DNA of 64,000 nucleotides, from the NCBI RefSeq assembly GCF_900108335.1, contig NZ_FNVT01000016.1, forward strand, positions 186,001-250,000. The letters are read 5' to 3'. Made by a program: the position numbers and the translations under genes. The notes under the pieces were generated by a model. That model had not been told where the DNA came from. It worked only from the letters and a program-made list of their open reading frames with translations, and did not search any database. Source of the DNA: Nonomuraea solani. Its GTDB lineage: Bacteria > Actinomycetota > Actinomycetes > Streptosporangiales > Streptosporangiaceae. Shown piece by piece: positions 41,895-51,233 of this stretch (position 1 is the first letter of the stretch; every line of letters starts with the position of its first letter).

Positions 41895-43685
41895 ATGACG
41901 TCTCGTTCCCTCCTCCGGCTGGCGCTGGCCGGAGCCGTCGCCTCGGGTGCGGTCATGCTCGCCACCCTCCCGGCGGACGCGAGCAAGGCAGCCCCCAGGA
42001 TGCTTCCCGTACGGCTGCTCGCGCTCAATGACTTCCACGGCAACCTCGAACCTCCGACCGGGTCCTCCGGCCGCATGGTCGACGAGCACGGCAACACGGT
42101 CGACGCCGGTGGCGCCGCCTATGTCGCCACGCACATGAAGGCCCTGGCCGACAAGAACACCATCGCCGTGGCCCAGGGCGACCTCATCGGCGCCACCCCG
42201 CTGATCTCGGCCGCCTACCACGACGAGCCGTCGATCGAGTTCATGGACAAGCTGGGGCTCAAGGTGGCCGCGGTGGGCAACCACGAGTTCGACGAGGGCT
42301 ACGCCGAGCTGCGCCGGATCATGAAGGGCGGCTGCCACCCGGTGGACGGCTGCTCGCCCGCCGGCGAGTGGAAGGGCGCCAAGTTCGACTACGTGGGCGC
42401 GAACGTGCTGTTCAAGAGCCCCGACGCGAAGACCGACGCGCTCGACGCCCTCAGCGGCGCCGACACGGCCCGGGTCAGGGAGGCGCTGGCCGACTGGGGC
42501 GTGCCCGCGCTGCCGCCGGTCAGCGTCAAGGTGATGAACGGCGTGCCGATCGGCTTCATCGGCCTCGTCACGCAGACCACGCCGAGCATCGTCACGAGCG
42601 AGGGGATCAAGGACCTCAAGTTCGTGGACGAGGTGAAGGCCGCGAACCTGGCCTCCAAGCTGCTCAAGATCGTCGGCGTGAAGGCCCAGGTCGTGCTGAT
42701 GCACGAGGGCGACCAGGTGACCACGGGCCAGTCCCCTGACGCCTGCAGCGCCATCCCCGGGGCGGGCAACCGCATCGCCACGCAGGTGGACGCCGAGGTG
42801 GACCTCATCCTCAGCGGCCACTCGCACCAGGCGTACCTGTGCAAGGTCAAGGACCCGGCCGGCAACGACCGCGTGTACTCCCAGGGCGGCTCGTTCGGGC
42901 GCGTGATCACGCAGGTCGACATGAAGGTGAACGGCGCGACCCGCGACATCGACCGCGCCTCGGTCGTGGCGGACAACCACGTCGTGACCCGGACGGTCAC
43001 CCCGGATGCCGAAATTTCAACGTTCGTGCAGACGTGGAAGGACCGCGTCGCCCCTGTCGCCAACAGGGCGGTCGGTACGATCAGCGCCGACATCACGAAC
43101 ACCGCCGCGCCCTCCGGCGAGTCGCCCCTCGGTGACTTCATCGCCGACGCCCAGCTCGCCGCGACCAAGACCGGCGGCAACGCCCAGATCGCGCTGATGA
43201 ACCCGGGCGGCGTACGAGGCCCGCTGACCTACGCGAGCTCCCCGGCGAACGAGGGCAACGGCGTCGTCACCTACGGCGAGGCGTTCACCGTGCAGCCGTT
43301 CAACAACCTGATGCAGGTCGTCACGCTGACCGGCGCCCAGCTCAAGACGGTGCTGGAGCAGCAGTTCACCGGCGGCCCCAACAACCAGGCGTTCACCAAG
43401 ATCCTGCAGCCCTCGGCGAACTTCACCTACACCTACAGCCGCGGCGCCGCCTGGGGCTCGAAGGTGTCGGACATGAAGATCGACGGGGTCGCGGTGACGG
43501 ACACGCAGTCGATCAGGGTCGCGGCCAACAACTTCCTGGTGGGCGGCGGCGACGCCTTCCTCGCCTTCCGGGACGGCACCGACCTGTGGAGCGGGCCGCT
43601 GGACATCGACGCCTTCGTCGATCACCTCGGCAGGAACAACCCCATCGCCCCGCCCGCGACCAACCGCATCAACGCCATCTCATAG
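41895..43685 (+). CDS. Secreted 5'-nucleotidase / metallophosphoesterase (UshA-like)
   Basis: A 596-residue exported protein. The signal peptide (LLRLALAGAVASGAVMLATL, then PADA) is followed by a calcineurin-type metallophosphatase domain with LLALNDFHGNLEPP, AVGNHEFDEG, QVVLMHEGD and ILSGHSHQAYLC. The 5'-nucleotidase C-terminal domain starts near PLGDFIADAQLAATK and contains NPGGVRGPL and NLMQVVTLTGAQLK. It would release phosphate from nucleotides outside the cell. It lies near the Pit uptake genes, but no PHO box is seen ahead of it. Confidence 0.9.
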   Translation: MTSRSLLRLALAGAVASGAVMLATLPADASKAAPRMLPVRLLALNDFHGNLEPPTGSSGRMVDEHGNTVDAGGAAYVATHMKALADKNTIAVAQGDLIGATPLISAAYHDEPSIEFMDKLGLKVAAVGNHEFDEGYAELRRIMKGGCHPVDGCSPAGEWKGAKFDYVGANVLFKSPDAKTDALDALSGADTARVREALADWGVPALPPVSVKVMNGVPIGFIGLVTQTTPSIVTSEGIKDLKFVDEVKAANLASKLLKIVGVKAQVVLMHEGDQVTTGQSPDACSAIPGAGNRIATQVDAEVDLILSGHSHQAYLCKVKDPAGNDRVYSQGGSFGRVITQVDMKVNGATRDIDRASVVADNHVVTRTVTPDAEISTFVQTWKDRVAPVANRAVGTISADITNTAAPSGESPLGDFIADAQLAATKTGGNAQIALMNPGGVRGPLTYASSPANEGNGVVTYGEAFTVQPFNNLMQVVTLTGAQLKTVLEQQFTGGPNNQAFTKILQPSANFTYTYSRGAAWGSKVSDMKIDGVAVTDTQSIRVAANNFLVGGGDAFLAFRDGTDLWSGPLDIDAFVDHLGRNNPIAPPATNRINAIS

Positions 43686-43691
43686 CAGTCA

Positions 43692-43722
43692 GAAGCGGGC
43701 CTCACGGCAAGAGGCCCGCTTC
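43692..43722. terminator. Strong bidirectional terminator
   Basis: GAAGCGGGCCTC / GAGGCCCGCTTC, a perfect 12-bp stem with a 7-nt loop between convergent genes. Confidence 0.88.
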
Positions 43723-43724
43723 GC

Positions 43725-44027
43725 TCATTTCCACACCAGCCACTTGCGCTCGATCTCGGCCTGCAGATCCACCCCGTGATGGCGGGCCATGAGCACCACC
43801 TGGCACAGCACGTCGGCCAGCTCCGCCCGGAAGTTGACGTCGAGCTCCTCCTCGCTGTGGCCCTTGGTCCTGGCCCGGCCGGTACGCATGAGGAACGCCT
43901 GGGTCAGCTCGCCGATCTCCTCCTGGAGCTTGAGCAGGAACCAGGTGTCGTCCCGCTCGATCCCGAGACGGCGGGCATATCGGTCGGAGATGGATTCGAC
44001 CTCGTCGGAGAGCTGGCTCAGGTCCAT
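43725..44027 (-). CDS. MazG-like nucleotide pyrophosphohydrolase
   Basis: A 100-residue single-domain protein. The MazG signature is clear: LLKLQEEIGELTQAFLMRTG (E-E-x-x-E) and FRAELADVLCQVVLMARHHG (E-x-x-D), the Mg-binding residues. It would hydrolyse NTPs or non-canonical dNTPs to monophosphates. Confidence 0.82.
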   Translation of the reverse strand: MDLSQLSDEVESISDRYARRLGIERDDTWFLLKLQEEIGELTQAFLMRTGRARTKGHSEEELDVNFRAELADVLCQVVLMARHHGVDLQAEIERKWLVWK

Positions 44028-44051
44028 GCCGCCGAGTCTAGGCAGAGGCGG

Positions 44052-45428
44052 TCAGCCTTCTCCGTACAACGGCAGAACGGCCACGAACCGCGCTCCCGGC
44101 GCGTGATCGGCGATGGTGAGGCTGCCGCAGTGGGCCGCGGCGATCTCCCGGGAGAGCGGGAGCCCGAGGCCGCTGCCGCCCTTCTCCTTGATCCGGGCGC
44201 TCTCCAGACGGGTGAATCGTTCGAAGACCCGTTCCCGGTCCTCCGGCGGGATCCCGTCGCCGTCGTCGGTCACCGTCACCACCACCCGGTCCCCCACGAT
44301 GGCCACCTCCAGGTCGACGCCGGTGGCGGCGTGCCGGGTGGCGTTGTCGAGCAGGTTCGTCAGGAGGCGGTCGAGCTGCATGGGCGAGCCCATGACGGGG
44401 GCCGGCTCGCACCGGCCGACGCGGATGGGCACGCGGGCGTGCTCGCGGCGGCGTACCTGCTCTTCGGCCAGGCGGCACAGGTCCACCACGCGGCGGTGCT
44501 CCATGAGGGCGCCCGCGTCGAGCTTGGCCAGCATGAGCAGCTCGTCGATGATGTCGGTGAGGCGTTCGGTGGCGGCCAGGGAGCGCGCGCCCGTGAGGGC
44601 CCAGTCGGTCTCGTCCGGGTAGGTGGTGGCGACCTCTAGCTGGGCGCGCAGGGCGGAGATGGGGCTGCGCAGCTCGTGCGAGGCGTCGGCGACGAAGCGG
44701 CGCTGGGTCTCGGCGGAACGTTCCAGGCGGTCGAGGGTGTCGTTGGTGGTGGTGGCCAGGCCGGTGATCTCGTCGCCGGTATCGGGCACGGGGACGCGGC
44801 GGCTGAGGTCCTGGCCGGTGATCTCGGCCAGCTCGGCGCGGATGCGCTCCACCGGGCGCAGGGCGAACCCGACCGCCATCCACGTGCTGGCTCCGACGAT
44901 CAGCAGCACGAGCGGGGTGCCGATGAAGACCAGGATGTAGATCCACTTGAGCGCCCGGTCCACGTCGGCGAGGGAGGCGGCCCCGTAGACGGTGGCGGAG
45001 CCGCCGGGGGTCCGCACCATCATGGCCATGACCAGATAGTGGGCGCGGGGTTCGTCGTCGTTGCGGGTCAGTTCGAGCTCGGTGGAGTAGACGGTCTCGA
45101 AGCGAGATGGCCGGAAGCCGGTGATGCGCGCGTCCTCGGGGAAGTCGTGGCTGCTCGCGAGCACCTTGCCGTCCGCGGAGACGACCCGCAGGAGCCGGAC
45201 GCGCGACGGGGTCTCCAGGACGTCGGGCAGCCGGCCCGTACGAGCCTCGCCCGCGACCCGGCGCACGGCCAGTTCCACCCTGGCGTGGACGAGGCCGTGC
45301 AGGTTGTCCGGGATGGTGGCGAGCGTGAGCGCGGCCGTACCGGTGAAAACGACCGCGGCCACCAGGACCGACACGGTGGTCAGACGGGCCCGGATCGAGT
45401 GCGGAAACAGCCGTGACGCCAACGCCAT
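44052..45428 (-). CDS. Orphan sensor histidine kinase (EnvZ/PhoR class)
   Basis: A 458-residue kinase from ATG 45428. Order: TM1 (about 18-40), an extracytoplasmic sensor of about 120 residues, TM2 (LKWIYILVFIGTPLVLLIVG), HAMP (VERIRAELAEITGQDLSRRV), HisKA with FVADASHELRSPISALRAQL (His), and HATPase_c with LLDNATRHAATG, DDGDGIPPEDRERVFERF and GGSGLGLPLSREI. No response regulator lies beside it, which is unusual for this class. It is 49 bp downstream of an MFS gene and probably shares its transcript. Confidence 0.9.
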   Translation of the reverse strand: MALASRLFPHSIRARLTTVSVLVAAVVFTGTAALTLATIPDNLHGLVHARVELAVRRVAGEARTGRLPDVLETPSRVRLLRVVSADGKVLASSHDFPEDARITGFRPSRFETVYSTELELTRNDDEPRAHYLVMAMMVRTPGGSATVYGAASLADVDRALKWIYILVFIGTPLVLLIVGASTWMAVGFALRPVERIRAELAEITGQDLSRRVPVPDTGDEITGLATTTNDTLDRLERSAETQRRFVADASHELRSPISALRAQLEVATTYPDETDWALTGARSLAATERLTDIIDELLMLAKLDAGALMEHRRVVDLCRLAEEQVRRREHARVPIRVGRCEPAPVMGSPMQLDRLLTNLLDNATRHAATGVDLEVAIVGDRVVVTVTDDGDGIPPEDRERVFERFTRLESARIKEKGGSGLGLPLSREIAAAHCGSLTIADHAPGARFVAVLPLYGEG

Positions 45429-45477
45429 CCCATTCCACCCCCCGTACGTGACATTTACCCGGTAGAAAGGCTCGCGA

Positions 45478-46866
45478 TCATTCCCGGGCGGTACGAACGA
45501 GGTCGTAGAGCGCGGCGCCCAGGGCGATGAGGACGGACACCAGCACCACGACCAGCCCGTGCCGGAAGGCCGTGGACCAGCCCTGGCCCAGCGACCCGAA
45601 GAACGTCGTGCCCGTCGCCGCGATCCCGATGGCCGAGCCAAGCCGCTGCCCCGTCTGCAGCACCCCGGCCGCGCTCCCGCCGCCCTCCGGCGGCACCTCG
45701 GACAGCGTGATCGCCTGGTTCGGCGAGATGACCAGGCCGCTGCCCATGCCCGCCACCAGCAGCGGCAGCGCGGTCGCGAGACCGACCCCCTGCCCGGGCA
45801 CCAGCACGGTGGCGCCCATCGTGGCGAGCAGCCCGGCGATCACCATGGTCAGCCCGACGGCCACCAGCCGCCGCCCGGCCCGCGACACCAGTCGCCCGCC
45901 GACCACGGAGGCCGAGGCCGAGCCGAGCGCGAACGGGGTGATCGCCAGGCCCGCCATCAGCGCACTGTAGTGGTGCCCGCTCTGCAGGTAGAGGGTGAAG
46001 ATGAAGAAGATCCCGGTGAAGCCGGCGAAGTAGAACAGCGCGATGGCCGTGCCCAGGCTGTAGGAGCGCTTGCGGAACAACGTCAGGTCCACCAGCGCCT
46101 CACGCGGGTAGTGGCGCTCCCAGGCCACGAACCCGGCCAGCACCAGCAGCGCGGCCGGGACGAGCAGCCACTTGGCCTGGCTCTCCCACTGGTGCCGCTG
46201 GATGAAGGGCAGCAGCAGCCCGGCCACGCCGACACCCAGCAGCAGGACGCCCACCAGGTCCATGCTCTCGCGGCGCCGTTCGGCCGATCGTGGCAGCAGC
46301 CGCGCGGCCAGCGGGAGCAGCGCGATGCCGATGGGCACGTTGACCAGGAACACCCAGCGCCAGCCGTGCTCGGGGCCGGTCAGGGTCACCAGCGCGCCGC
46401 CGATGAGCGGGCCCGCGGCCGTGGACACGCCGATGGTGGCGCCGAGGGCGCCGAAGGCGCGGCCCCGTTCGTACCCCTGGAACATCTGCTGGATCAGGCC
46501 CGAGACCTGCGGGTTGAGCATGCCGGCCGCCAGGCCCTGGATCAGCCGGGCCACGATCAGGACGTGCATGTTCCCGGCGAAGCCGCAGGCGGCGCTGGAA
46601 AGGGTGAACAGGACCACGCCCCACATGAAGATCGTCCGGCGGCTCCTGGCGTCCCCCAGGCGACCGGCCGGGACCAGGAGGAGGCCGAACGTGAGCGCGT
46701 AGCCGGACAGCGTCCACTGCAGGCCGTCCTCGGTCGCGCCCAGGCCGTCGCGGATGGAGGGCAGCGCCACGTTGACGATGCTCACGTCCAGCCCGGTCAT
46801 GAACGCCGCCACCAGGCACACGCCCAGTGCGCGTTTGCGCGTGTCCGATCCGGACGCTCCCATCAT
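45478..46866 (-). CDS. MFS multidrug exporter (DHA2, 14-TM class)
   Basis: A 462-residue transporter with about 14 hydrophobic segments. Motif A is LLLVPAGRLGDARSRRTIFM; motif C-like GATIGVSTAAGPLIGGALVT and the LDVSIVNVALPSI start are typical of drug:H+ antiporters. ATG 46866 is chosen; longer frames upstream lack support. The downstream orphan kinase may sense the same stress. Confidence 0.88.
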   Translation of the reverse strand: MMGASGSDTRKRALGVCLVAAFMTGLDVSIVNVALPSIRDGLGATEDGLQWTLSGYALTFGLLLVPAGRLGDARSRRTIFMWGVVLFTLSSAACGFAGNMHVLIVARLIQGLAAGMLNPQVSGLIQQMFQGYERGRAFGALGATIGVSTAAGPLIGGALVTLTGPEHGWRWVFLVNVPIGIALLPLAARLLPRSAERRRESMDLVGVLLLGVGVAGLLLPFIQRHQWESQAKWLLVPAALLVLAGFVAWERHYPREALVDLTLFRKRSYSLGTAIALFYFAGFTGIFFIFTLYLQSGHHYSALMAGLAITPFALGSASASVVGGRLVSRAGRRLVAVGLTMVIAGLLATMGATVLVPGQGVGLATALPLLVAGMGSGLVISPNQAITLSEVPPEGGGSAAGVLQTGQRLGSAIGIAATGTTFFGSLGQGWSTAFRHGLVVVLVSVLIALGAALYDLVRTARE

Positions 46867-46942
46867 GCGGCATGATTCCCCCGCCAATCTTGAAATATCG
46901 CCCGCCGATGATTTCTTTGCGGAAGACGGGTAACGTCCGATC

Positions 46943-48340
46943 ATGGACACGATGGCCGTCGAGCAGAACGGCATCAACGCGGTCCCCGAAGCCGAGCGCC
47001 ACGGCCGCCCGAGGGATCTGTTCTGGCCCTGGGCGGGCTCCAACCTCTCGCTGTTCGGTGTCGCGTTCGGCGTCTACATCGTCGGGCTCGGCCTGGGAGT
47101 GGTGCCCGCGATCATCACGGGAGCCATCGGGTACGCGCTCTCGTTCCTCCTCGTCGGCCTCGTCGCGATCGGCGGCGCCCGGTCCGGCGTGCCGACGATG
47201 ACGCTGGGCCGGGCGCCGTTCGGTTACCAGGGCAACAAGCTGCCCGCCGTGCTGTCGTACGTGTCCAACGTCGGCTGGGAGATCGTCCTCGTCACGCTCT
47301 CCGCGCAGAGCGGCGCGGCCATCCTCGCCCGGCTGGCTCCCGGCCTGCCCGCCACCACGGCCACCGCCGTGTGCTTCGCCGTCGCCGCCGTGGTGGTGAT
47401 CGCGGTCGGCGTGTACGGCCACGCGATGATCATGGTCGTCCAGCGCTACCTGACGTACACGTTCGTCGTCCTGACGGTCGTCTACATGGTCCTGATGGCC
47501 CCGAAGCTCGGCGGCTCGCTGCAGACCACGGCCGGCCCGGGCGGCTGGCTCGGCGGGATCATCTTCGCCATGACCCTGCTCGGCCTGGGCTGGGTCAACT
47601 GCGGCGCCGACTACTCCCGCTACCTGCCGGTGAGCTCCCCGCCCCGATCGGTCGCCCTGTGGACGGCGCTCGGGGGCGCGCTGCCACCGATGGTGCTGCT
47701 GGTCTTCGGCGTGCTGCTGGCCGGCGGCGATCCCAAGCTGGCCGAGGCGGCGGGCGCCGACCCGGTGGCGGCGCTGGCCGGGGCGCTGCCGACCTGGTTC
47801 CTGCTGCCATATCTGCTGACCTCCATCGGCGGCTTCCTGGCCGGCGCGATCATGGACATCTACTCGTCGGGGCTGTCGATGCTGGCGCTGGGGGTGCCGA
47901 TCAGGCGGCACTACGCGGTGCTGATCGACGGGCTGCTCATGGTGCTCGGCGGCTATTACCTGCTGTTCGTCTCGACCAGTTTCCTCTACACGTTCCAGGC
48001 GTTCCTGGCGATCGTCGGCGTGGTGATGGCCGCCTGGGTCGCGATCTTCCTGGTGGACATGTGGCGGCTGCGGGCCGGCGGCCGGGACTACGACGAGCGG
48101 CTGCTGCGGCCGGGAGCGCCCGCGCTGCGCTGGCAGGGCGTGGTGTCGCTGGTCGTGGCGTCGGTCGTCGGGCTCGGGCTGATCACCTCGCTCGATCCGA
48201 ACATCGCCAAGGTCGTCGGCTTCCTGATGGGCGACGCGCTGGAGAAGAGCACGTTCGGGCAGGCCAACATCGGCGTGGTCATCGCGCTCGTGCTGGCCGG
48301 CCTGCTGTATTTCGTGCTCGGGGGCCGCCGCCGCGCCTGA
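46943..48340 (+). CDS. NCS1-family purine/cytosine permease
   Basis: A 465-residue membrane protein with about 12 hydrophobic segments. The N-terminal WPWAGSNLSLFGVAFGVYIV and TLGRAPFGYQGNKLPAVLSY segments and the WVNCGADYSRYLP motif are hallmarks of CodB-like NCS1 permeases. It likely imports cytosine, a purine or a related base with H+ or Na+. It is divergent from the MFS gene across 76 bp. Confidence 0.88.
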   Translation: MDTMAVEQNGINAVPEAERHGRPRDLFWPWAGSNLSLFGVAFGVYIVGLGLGVVPAIITGAIGYALSFLLVGLVAIGGARSGVPTMTLGRAPFGYQGNKLPAVLSYVSNVGWEIVLVTLSAQSGAAILARLAPGLPATTATAVCFAVAAVVVIAVGVYGHAMIMVVQRYLTYTFVVLTVVYMVLMAPKLGGSLQTTAGPGGWLGGIIFAMTLLGLGWVNCGADYSRYLPVSSPPRSVALWTALGGALPPMVLLVFGVLLAGGDPKLAEAAGADPVAALAGALPTWFLLPYLLTSIGGFLAGAIMDIYSSGLSMLALGVPIRRHYAVLIDGLLMVLGGYYLLFVSTSFLYTFQAFLAIVGVVMAAWVAIFLVDMWRLRAGGRDYDERLLRPGAPALRWQGVVSLVVASVVGLGLITSLDPNIAKVVGFLMGDALEKSTFGQANIGVVIALVLAGLLYFVLGGRRRA

Positions 48341-48360
48341 GTTGTTACCCTTGGTAATTG

Positions 48361-48825
48361 ATGATGGACATTCCGTTGCGGCTGCTGCGGTTGGCCGTGC
48401 ACGTCACCGCCTGCGTGGTGCTGCTGATCGCCGTGATCACCGCGCTGCGCGCGGACCGCGTCCCCGAGGCCGCCGGGGGCCTGCTGCTCATCCTGCTCTA
48501 CACCGCCGGCCCGGCGGTCGAGCATCGGCCCCTCCACGTCCGCGTGTGGCTGGGGCTGGTGACCGCCGGGTGGGTGGTGCTGGCCATGACGGCGCCCGCG
48601 TTCGTGTGGCTGGCCTTCCCGCTGCTGTTCGCCTACCTGCACGCGTTGCCGCTGTGGGGGGCGATGTTCGGCGTGGCGGTGCTGACGTCGGCGGCGATCT
48701 TCGCGGCGGCCTGGCACGCGGGCGAGCTGACCGTGCCGCTGCTGGTCGGGCCCGGTCTCGCGGCGGCCGTCATGACGCTGCTGGCGCTCGCGTGCAAGGA
48801 GCTGCGTGCCGCGACCGATCCTTAG
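48361..48825 (+). CDS. Hypothetical integral membrane protein
   Basis: About 154 residues with roughly five hydrophobic segments (LLRLAVHVTACVVLLIAVIT to VGPGLAAAVMTLLALACKEL). The location (19 bp after the permease) suggests the same transcript. The length and hydrophobic layout resemble sensor domains of NarL-linked kinases, but no kinase part follows. ATG 48361 and 48364 are both possible. Confidence 0.6.
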   Translation: MMDIPLRLLRLAVHVTACVVLLIAVITALRADRVPEAAGGLLLILLYTAGPAVEHRPLHVRVWLGLVTAGWVVLAMTAPAFVWLAFPLLFAYLHALPLWGAMFGVAVLTSAAIFAAAWHAGELTVPLLVGPGLAAAVMTLLALACKELRAATDP

Positions 48826-50615
48826 GCGGTCACGATCGAGAAGTCCGGCACCGGCCGGTCCAGCACCGCGACCAGCCGCCGCAGCACCGCCGTGTCGCCC
48901 TCCCGGTGCACGGCCTCGACGCCCTTGCCCGCCAGCAGGCCGGCGAGCTGGGCCTTGGTCAGCCGCAGCGTCAGGTCGGCCGTCTCATCGGCCGGGTTCG
49001 CCTGCTGGATGAGCGCGCCGTTGGACAGCGTCGTCCGGTGGCGCTCGCCCAGGTCGGTCAGGTGCCAGTCGATGGTCAGGCGCTCGTGCCAGGCCCGCGG
49101 CCCGTTCACCCGGATGGCGAGCGAGTCGAAGATCTGCTCCACGGTCAGCGCGGCGAAGAAGTCCGGCGAGGCGGTCTCGACGGTGGCGGGCACGATGCCG
49201 TCGGCCAGCTCCAGCGCGCCCATGAGATAGCAGTTGCGCCAGGTGGCGTTCTCGGCGCCGTGACCGAGCCGGGTGTAGACCTCGGCCAGCAGGTCGCGGG
49301 CCTCCTTGTTGCCCTCGTCGGCGAAGACGGCGTGGTTGAGGAGCTGGGCGGCGAAGCGCAGGTCGTTCTCGTCGATGTAGCGCCTGGCGAACGCGACCAC
49401 GGCCGAGCCGCCGCCCAGGCATTCGACGTACCGGACGGCGCTCTCGCGCGGCGGGTGCTCCCACAGGTGGGCGGGGTTGCCGTCGAACCAGCCCAGATAG
49501 CGCTGGTAGACGGCCTTGACGTGGTGACCGGCCGCGCCGGCGTAGCCGTGGGTGTGCCAGGACTGCTCCAGCTCGGGCGGCAGGTGCAGGGCCTCGGCGA
49601 TCTCGGGGCCCGTCAGGCCCCTGTTGAGCAGGCGCAGGGTCTGGTCGTGCAGGTAGGCGTAGAGGTCGCGCTGCCGTCCGAGAAGGTCCTCGACGCGGTC
49701 GCGGCCCCAGGTGGGCCAGTGGTGCGCGGCGAAGGCGACGTCGGCGGTGTACCGGGCGAGGGTCTCGGTCAGGCTGCGCGACCAGGCGCGGGCGTCGCGG
49801 ACGGCGGCGCCGCGCAGGGGCAGGGCGTCGTGCTGGGTGTGGGTGGCGTGGTCGGCCAGGCACAGGGCGCGGTGGCCGGGCAGCAGCACGTTCATGCCGG
49901 TGTCCGGGGTGAGCTGGAAGATCATCCGGATCCCGTCGAGCGTCTCCTCCTGGCCGGTACGCGCGATCTCGGCGGTGGGCGGGATCAGCGACAGGGTGCC
50001 CGTCGAGACGGTCATGCCCATGCCGGCGCCGATCTGGCCCTCGGGCGAGCGGGACAGGGCGGGGCCGTACATGTAGACGGCGCGGCGGGTCATGGCCGGG
50101 CCCGCGTAGACGTTCTCGGTGACCGCGTGCTCCATGAACCCGGCCGGGGCCAGGATCGGCACGCCGCCGCCGGTCACACCGCGCACGCCGCCGAAGTGGT
50201 CCGGCCGGGCGCCCGTGTAGAGGACGCCGGTGACCGGGCGGTCGCCCCGGTGGGCGCGGTAGAGCCGGAGCGCGGCGGTGGCGCACTCGATGGAGGCGAG
50301 CGGGTCGATCACGACGACGCCGTGCTCGCCCTCGACCAGCGTCATGTTCGACAGGTCCAGGCCGCGCACCTGGTAGACGCCGTCGGTGACCTCGTACAGG
50401 CCCTGTCTGGCGCAGAGCTCGCCCTGCCGCCAGAGGCTGGGATGGGCCGTGGCGGGGCAGTCGCGCTGGAGGAAGTCGTAGGAGTCGTTGTCCCAGACGA
50501 CCCTGCCGTCCGCCGCCGTGATCACGGCCGGGCTGAGCCTGGCGATGAAACCGCGGTCGGCGTCCGCGAAATCGGCCGTGTCGTGAAATGGAAGGTCTGC
50601 CATATTCAGCCGCAT
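48822..50615 (-). CDS. Alkyl/aryl-sulfatase-like metallo-beta-lactamase-fold protein with altered metal site
   Basis: A 597-residue protein with the SdsA1 layout. It has an N-terminal MBL domain, a middle dimerisation part (LLGRQRDLYAYLHDQTLRLL, YQRYLGWFDGNPAHLWEHPP) and a C-terminal SCP2-like domain (DSLAIRVNGPRAWHERLTID). In SdsA-type enzymes the metal motif is THSHxDHFGG. Here it is TGARPDHFGG, so His135 and His137 are Gly and Arg, while Asp139 and His140 remain. The second site has LADHATHTQHD. Sulfate-ester hydrolysis is therefore doubtful. It overlaps the preceding convergent gene by 4 bp. Confidence 0.8.
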   Translation of the reverse strand: MRLNMADLPFHDTADFADADRGFIARLSPAVITAADGRVVWDNDSYDFLQRDCPATAHPSLWRQGELCARQGLYEVTDGVYQVRGLDLSNMTLVEGEHGVVVIDPLASIECATAALRLYRAHRGDRPVTGVLYTGARPDHFGGVRGVTGGGVPILAPAGFMEHAVTENVYAGPAMTRRAVYMYGPALSRSPEGQIGAGMGMTVSTGTLSLIPPTAEIARTGQEETLDGIRMIFQLTPDTGMNVLLPGHRALCLADHATHTQHDALPLRGAAVRDARAWSRSLTETLARYTADVAFAAHHWPTWGRDRVEDLLGRQRDLYAYLHDQTLRLLNRGLTGPEIAEALHLPPELEQSWHTHGYAGAAGHHVKAVYQRYLGWFDGNPAHLWEHPPRESAVRYVECLGGGSAVVAFARRYIDENDLRFAAQLLNHAVFADEGNKEARDLLAEVYTRLGHGAENATWRNCYLMGALELADGIVPATVETASPDFFAALTVEQIFDSLAIRVNGPRAWHERLTIDWHLTDLGERHRTTLSNGALIQQANPADETADLTLRLTKAQLAGLLAGKGVEAVHREGDTAVLRRLVAVLDRPVPDFSIVTA

Positions 50616-50638
50616 GCCCTGGATTCAGCACAAATAGC

Positions 50639-50851
50639 TCAATAAACACCCCTATTAGCATGAATCTCGGGCAATAAGGACAGTAGCCAGAAGCAGGTTT
50701 CCGTGGCCCGCCACAACACCGGCAGCCGGATCCGCTCGTTCGGTGCGTGGATCCGGTCGTCGGGAAGCGTGAACCCCATCAGCACGACGGGCGCGCCCAG
50801 GACCCGCTGCAGGTGCCCGATCGCGGGGATCGATCCGCCGGAGCGCGGGTG
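50639..50851 (-). pseudogene. C-terminal remnant of an M20-family peptidase
   Basis: About 70 codons (SGGSIPAIGHLQRVLGAPVV, LMGFTLPDDRIHAPNERIRL) match the last part of M20 dipeptidases, including the late H-x-P-N-E motif. The catalytic N-terminal domain is gone. The similarity stops a few bases before the GTG of the LuxR gene on the other strand, marking a deletion junction. Confidence 0.7.
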
Positions 50852-50856
50852 GTTCG

Positions 50857-51219
50857 GTGAGCCATGTGCCAGAGGCGGAAGCAGCGGCACGTCATTTGAT
50901 CGATATTCTGCTCCGAAGGGGCGAGCCACCTGACGGGGGTGGGGTCCTACTGGATCTGACGGTGGGCGACACGCGATGCGTCATCACGTGCGATGTGGGT
51001 GCTCCCGCTGTGCTGACGCCGCGCGAGGCGGAGATCGCCCGGATGGTCGGCAAGGGGTTCACGAATAAAGAGATCGCCAAGGTGCTGGAGATCAGCACCT
51101 GGACCGTGGCCACGCATCTGCGGCGCATCTTCTCCAAGCTGGAGGTCTCGACCAGGGCCGCGATGGTGGCCCGCCTCCTGGAGACCAAGCCGGTCGAGGA
51201 GCCCGACCTCGCCATGTGA
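50857..51219 (+). CDS. Small LuxR-type helix-turn-helix regulator
   Basis: A 120-residue protein from GTG 50857. Only the output domain is present: LTPREAEIARMVGKGFTNKE, IAKVLEISTWTVATHLRRIF and SKLEVSTRAAMVARLLE. The N-terminal 50 residues show no receiver or ATPase domain. Such single-domain proteins are often stand-alone regulators. Its 5' end abuts the M20 remnant. Its stop overlaps a possible GTG start of the HAD gene. Confidence 0.78.
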   Translation: MSHVPEAEAAARHLIDILLRRGEPPDGGGVLLDLTVGDTRCVITCDVGAPAVLTPREAEIARMVGKGFTNKEIAKVLEISTWTVATHLRRIFSKLEVSTRAAMVARLLETKPVEEPDLAM

Positions 51220-51233
51220 TTGTCTTGCTCCTC

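Noticed and set aside
41787-42980. Extension of the mshD frame far upstream on the minus strand
   Set aside because: It covers the divergent 5'-nucleotidase gene in antisense and has no MshD similarity beyond 41786 (or 41825).
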